In this document: positions 60,549 to 64,000 of the stretch, in pieces
How positions within the stretch are numbered: position 1 is the first letter of the stretch
Layout: the number at the start of each line of letters is the position of its first letter
Assembly: GCA_903926205.1 (NCBI GenBank)
Contig: CAIYID010000057.1
Location: 1-64,000, forward strand
Reading direction: 5' to 3'
Length of the DNA: 64,000 nt
Source: an uncultured Bdellovibrionales bacterium
GTDB lineage: Bacteria; Bdellovibrionota; Bdellovibrionia; Bdellovibrionales; Bdellovibrionaceae
Notes under the pieces: generated by a model
Told to the model about the DNA's origin: nothing
The model's database searches: none
Seen by the model: only the letters and a program-made list of their open reading frames with translations
Program-made: the position numbers and the translations under genes

Positions 60549-62313
60549 AGCAACGTAAAAGATCCTTCATGAACTCACGTTCTTTCCATTGCTTTTTATT
60601 ATTATCATGCAAATCAATCACTCCGTCCGTGTAAATAAATAGTTTTTGTCCAGGCTGTAAGTAGAATTCGGTGAGTTGATCCGGTGATTTTATGGGATCA
60701 CCCAAAACGGCATTGAGTGGCGTTGTAATGGTTTCTAATTCTTTCCATTTGGTGGAAGTTGTTACTTGGGCCGGAATCAGGTAGGCCGTTTCATGAGCCG
60801 CATTAAAAACGCGACAATGTCCGGTGGCTAAATTTTCCTGCACAAAAAACATCGTCATACAGTTTTTACCTTTACCGGTATCTTGAATCGCATGACGAAG
60901 CATAAGAATCATCGCTTCAAAATTGTCCATCTCTGTTAATTGAAAAACAGAAACAACAGCTCGCAAACTACTGGTCAAAAGTGCCGCAGGCACGCCGTGC
61001 CCGGTCGCATCAGCCACCAAAATAAAGCAAAATTTTTCATTGCTCCAACAAGCCCACAAATCCCCACCGCATTCACCACTGGCCAAGGTTCGCCCGACAA
61101 TTTTTAAATTTCCAAAATCATTTTTTTCAGGAGGATAAAAGTTTTCTTGGACTATCTTCGCCGTTTTTAGTTCCATTTCCATACGGGTCTTTTGTTGCAC
61201 GGAGCGAAGCAATTCTTGGATTCGCCGACCCATAATTTCAAAAGCAGTCATCAGCCGTCCAAACTCATCTTTTCTTTTGTGAGGAAAATTCAAATTGAAT
61301 TTCCCTTGGCCGATTTGCACGGTCGCGCTTTCCATTTCCTCGAGGGGTGAAGTCATCGAACGAATAATAAATAAAGTTAAAATAATACAAAGGCCGACCA
61401 TAATTCCAATCAAGGAATGCAAACGATCTTTCAAATTAAGCCACTGAGCTTCCACGGTGTTGCGTGGCCACAGTGTTAAAATGGCAAAGCCAAATTGCGC
61501 TGAAGGAGCCAAAGCGGCAAGCCAAGTTTTTTCATTCCACTTTACACTTTCAACTTTTTCTGAAAAATCCGAGGCTGCAATCCAATCTTGCAATAATTTT
61601 TCCTCACCAATACCTTCAAATTGAGCTCGATCACTTATTAAAGACGCTTTATCATGAAATTCGAATTTTGAGTTTTTCTTAATAACCAAAAATGAGTGCG
61701 CTTTATCTCCGACGTCTTTAAAGAAATTGAAACTTTTTTCAGGGAGCTGAAGCACCAAAAGATAACTGGCTTGACGCAAGATCAAAGTCCAGCCCTTATT
61801 TGAGGCAGCCAAAACTTTTCCTTCGGTGACGGCAGGCAAAGCTGGTGGCTCTTCATTAGAAAGCTCTGACTCTGTTGGTTTTTTTTCAGTTGGTGCTGTT
61901 TTATTATCACTTTTATTATCACTTTGATTTTCAGACTGGCTTTCTTCCGCCTGATTAACTAGCAGCTTTTCTCCGACTTGAGTGCGTGGGCCTAGCCACT
62001 TCCAGGTCTCACCGGTTTTTTCAAAAAATGAAAGTGGACCAAACCCAGAACTTTTTAAAAAGCTTGGTCCAGGCTCCTTCAAAACACCCGTGCTAGGCAC
62101 AAACAGCCGAGTCAGTATTTGCAAATCACTCTCAGCAGACTGAATTGTTTTTTCGAGAGAATCTCTTCCTCGCTGCGAAAGGAGGGACACCATCTCCAAA
62201 CCTTGTCTTTCAAATTCAGGATCAAGGGTGCGGGTGTTTAAAAGATCAAAGGCCAGCAAACTGACAATAAAAAGTCCACCAATACTAAGAAGCATTTTTG
62301 CTCTGAGTTTCAT
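60412..62313 (-). CDS. HAMP-SpoIIE (PP2C-type) membrane phosphatase
   Basis: The protein is about 633 residues. The ATG at 62313 gives MKLRAKMLLSIGGLFIVSLL, the first membrane helix; a reading from 62445 is possible. A periplasmic sensor domain holds a low-complexity stretch (ENQSDNKSDNKTAPTEKKP). A second membrane helix (LIGIMVGLCIILTLFIIRSM) and HAMP (LEEMESATVQIGQGKFNLNF) follow, then the SpoIIE domain (GGDLWACW; VADATGHGVPAALLTS; IYTDGVIDLHD; DDLTIVLLE). It is a PP2C-type Ser/Thr phosphatase, probably acting on an anti-sigma antagonist. The kinase partner is not in this window. Confidence 0.93.
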   Translation of the reverse strand: MKLRAKMLLSIGGLFIVSLLAFDLLNTRTLDPEFERQGLEMVSLLSQRGRDSLEKTIQSAESDLQILTRLFVPSTGVLKEPGPSFLKSSGFGPLSFFEKTGETWKWLGPRTQVGEKLLVNQAEESQSENQSDNKSDNKTAPTEKKPTESELSNEEPPALPAVTEGKVLAASNKGWTLILRQASYLLVLQLPEKSFNFFKDVGDKAHSFLVIKKNSKFEFHDKASLISDRAQFEGIGEEKLLQDWIAASDFSEKVESVKWNEKTWLAALAPSAQFGFAILTLWPRNTVEAQWLNLKDRLHSLIGIMVGLCIILTLFIIRSMTSPLEEMESATVQIGQGKFNLNFPHKRKDEFGRLMTAFEIMGRRIQELLRSVQQKTRMEMELKTAKIVQENFYPPEKNDFGNLKIVGRTLASGECGGDLWACWSNEKFCFILVADATGHGVPAALLTSSLRAVVSVFQLTEMDNFEAMILMLRHAIQDTGKGKNCMTMFFVQENLATGHCRVFNAAHETAYLIPAQVTTSTKWKELETITTPLNAVLGDPIKSPDQLTEFYLQPGQKLFIYTDGVIDLHDNNKKQWKEREFMKDLLRCSRESSDLEEVLISFSAVIEKRRQGRALVDDLTIVLLERPLLSPGN

Positions 62314-62451
62314 CCGCCTTATTGTCCTGACAAAAACAGAGTCGGTCAAAAAAAACAAATGGTCCTGTTTAAAAAACAGTCCATTTCTTTGAAGTCGAAT
62401 CAGGTTTCCCCTCCAGTTGACGACTTCAATTTGGACTATTAGCATAGATTA

Positions 62452-63966
62452 ATGCACTGGCTTATTTTTCTTTTTAATATGTTCACTTTGGCAGCCAGTT
62501 CGGTGGGTCAGGCCTTGCCCACAGGCGAGGTTTCGTCGCCGATGACTGATTTTTGGCTCGCCCCTGTCACAAATTTTGATCTGACTTTACCTCCTGCGGA
62601 CAATTTAGAAATGCGAACTTGGCAAACCGATTATGAACTCACGTCCAGCGGACAACTCATTATTGGAGGAAAAAAGTTCAGTGAGTCTGACGCCCGTTTT
62701 CCTCCGAAAGGAACTTCTTGCCATGAGTGGCTCGGCACCCATCGCTTCATCGGAAGTTACCTTCATTTTTGCACGATTGTTTTAGGAACGGAAATTCAAT
62801 ATTTAAAAGCCAACGCAAAATTTGAAATTTTGATCAACAATGAAAAAGTTGCACCGAAAGGAACGCTTGCACTGACGAACACTCAGGCCATCAATTTGGA
62901 AATTCGATGGGCCTCTGGTAAAACTTTGCAGTTTCATCTTATGGCTCCCGCAGAAACGGCCTACGACTACAGAGTTGTGGGTGAAAAAAAATATTGGTTA
63001 GAAACCGAAGGCACTGAGTACGACGTGCATGCGCAGGATTTTAATTCTCCGACCATTCCAAGAACCTTAAAAAGATTAAACTACGAAGTGAAAGAATTGC
63101 CTTTATTTTTTAAACTTTTCCAATTCGACGGCATTGCCTTCCGTCGTATTTTTGATAGCGCCAATCGAATTCCCGAAAAACGTTTTCGAATTGCGGCCCA
63201 TCGGCGTTTGGGTAGTTACAATGATACCAATCAATTCAAAGTGACCGATGGCAAAAAAACAGAGATCTGGAAATATGAACTCTCTGACTACGGAGCGACC
63301 ACCCTTGATTTTAAGACTGAAAATAACAAATGGCGGGTTCCCGTCGTCCACTTAAAAGCCACGGAAGTTGCCGATCGAATTTCTGGATTGATGTCGGGGA
63401 AGACTTTCATCGTCACCAATGAATTAACCTTACAACATTTTGCGGAAAATCCTTTAGAGCAAGGTTTTGACTCTTGGAGCACTCATCGCTGGGGCTATCG
63501 TCTGCGGGGTTTTACAGCGCTCACAAGCATTGGCGGCCCCTCCTCCGTCAACCTCAGCTTCTATTCGGGAGAACTTTTGATTCTGGCAAAACCCGGGTTA
63601 TGGAATTTAGACGATGTTTGGGGCTTCAATGTGGGAATGAATCAATTTCAGCTCCTGGATTCGAGCCAAAACTACACAAGCCTCGGAGTTTTTTGGGCGC
63701 GCTCCATGCCCGATGGACTTGATCGGTGGTTCAGAAAATTTTCCTGGTTCAATCATCCAAAATATTTGGATATGAATTTCAGTTATCTCCTGCCCGCAAC
63801 CAGCGTTTCCGGCAGCAATAACCTGATCATGAATTTTCATGGAAAAATGATGATCTCCCCTACCTGGTTTGTGGACGGAGGCGTCAGCGTGTACATGCTA
63901 AAAACCGATGAAGCCACCTCGATCACCTCTCCGCTCGGCACTCTTGGCTTTGGTTTGTTGTTCTGA
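62452..63966 (+). CDS. Predicted outer-membrane beta-barrel protein
   Basis: This 504-residue protein has a signal peptide (about 1-20, LFNMFTLAASSVGQA) and many amphipathic, Tyr/Trp/Phe-rich strands, mainly in the second half (FQLLDSSQNYTSLGVFWA; MNFSYLLPATSV), and ends in Phe (LGTLGFGLLF), the usual end of outer-membrane barrels. The N-terminal half is a soluble domain with one Cys pair (CHEWLG; FCTIV). It is divergent from the SpoIIE phosphatase gene; with the FecR gene the three form an envelope group. No family is recognised. No clear ribosome site. Confidence 0.72.
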   Translation: MHWLIFLFNMFTLAASSVGQALPTGEVSSPMTDFWLAPVTNFDLTLPPADNLEMRTWQTDYELTSSGQLIIGGKKFSESDARFPPKGTSCHEWLGTHRFIGSYLHFCTIVLGTEIQYLKANAKFEILINNEKVAPKGTLALTNTQAINLEIRWASGKTLQFHLMAPAETAYDYRVVGEKKYWLETEGTEYDVHAQDFNSPTIPRTLKRLNYEVKELPLFFKLFQFDGIAFRRIFDSANRIPEKRFRIAAHRRLGSYNDTNQFKVTDGKKTEIWKYELSDYGATTLDFKTENNKWRVPVVHLKATEVADRISGLMSGKTFIVTNELTLQHFAENPLEQGFDSWSTHRWGYRLRGFTALTSIGGPSSVNLSFYSGELLILAKPGLWNLDDVWGFNVGMNQFQLLDSSQNYTSLGVFWARSMPDGLDRWFRKFSWFNHPKYLDMNFSYLLPATSVSGSNNLIMNFHGKMMISPTWFVDGGVSVYMLKTDEATSITSPLGTLGFGLLF

Positions 63967-64000
63967 GGGATTCAAGTCAGTTTTCGCACCCACATTTCAG

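Noticed and set aside
1-64000. Search for tRNA, rRNA and riboswitches
   Set aside because: No cloverleaf, rRNA segment or known riboswitch pattern was recognised in the gaps. A covariance-model search (Infernal/tRNAscan) was not available, so small RNAs could be missed.

Overview
The window is about 64 kb of chromosomal sequence of roughly 40% GC from a Gram-negative, diderm bacterium. It most resembles a low-GC member of the Bdellovibrionota (Bdellovibrio/Pseudobdellovibrio type). The reasons are a TIGR02147-family regulator, a FliL paralogue outside any flagellar cluster, many small secreted proteins of unknown function, a GldA/F/G-type ABC exporter, and FecR and SpoIIE-phosphatase envelope genes. 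Placement is by family content only; no 16S rRNA or tRNA gene was seen. Start codons were reassigned from ribosome binding sites in many places, and several are GTG.

Layout. Positions 1-800 hold what looks like the end of an IS21-type element and a RAYT-like gene that has lost its His-x-His motif. Positions 815-7700 carry a LysR regulator, small secreted proteins, a FliL/M16/M16 run (one active and one inactive M16 peptidase) and an L,D-transpeptidase. Positions 7740-12240 form a leftward rpsA - sppA - HIT - rhomboid group, with a promoter before rpsA and a terminator after it. Positions 12400-18770 hold a DUF4382 lipoprotein with a hexamer minisatellite, ccoG, a clostripain-like protease, a lone secretin N0-N1 protein and a TIGR02147 regulator. 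This block lies between rpsA and cmk. Positions 18789-23600 hold cmk, hisC and a diverged hydantoinase A/B pair.

Positions 23625-32374 are the most unusual part: seven leftward, almost gapless genes for exported, mostly cysteine-rich proteins of unknown family, including a paralogous pair and one trypsin-like protease. This is the best candidate for an undescribed system, probably a surface or periplasmic assembly with its own protease.

Positions 33730-37500 hold threonine dehydratase overlapping a zinc-ribbon gene, a DJ-1/PfpI protein and a CFI-box protein. Positions 37491-42992 are a leftward housekeeping run (tmk, holB, tatD, gap, pgk, tpiA) joining replication and glycolysis genes. Positions 43073-49432 hold secG, an AgmX/TonB-C-like protein, an APP1-like HAD phosphatase, a cysteine-rich lipoprotein and a thioredoxin-TPR protein. 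Positions 49461-57487 are a leftward run: NFACT protein, GldA, GldF, GldG, DUF4340, GHMP sugar kinase and DUF429. Positions 57573-63966 hold small proteins, a large FecR-domain protein whose end overlaps a SpoIIE-type phosphatase on the other strand, and a predicted outer-membrane protein.

No CRISPR array, rRNA, tRNA or intact transposase was found.
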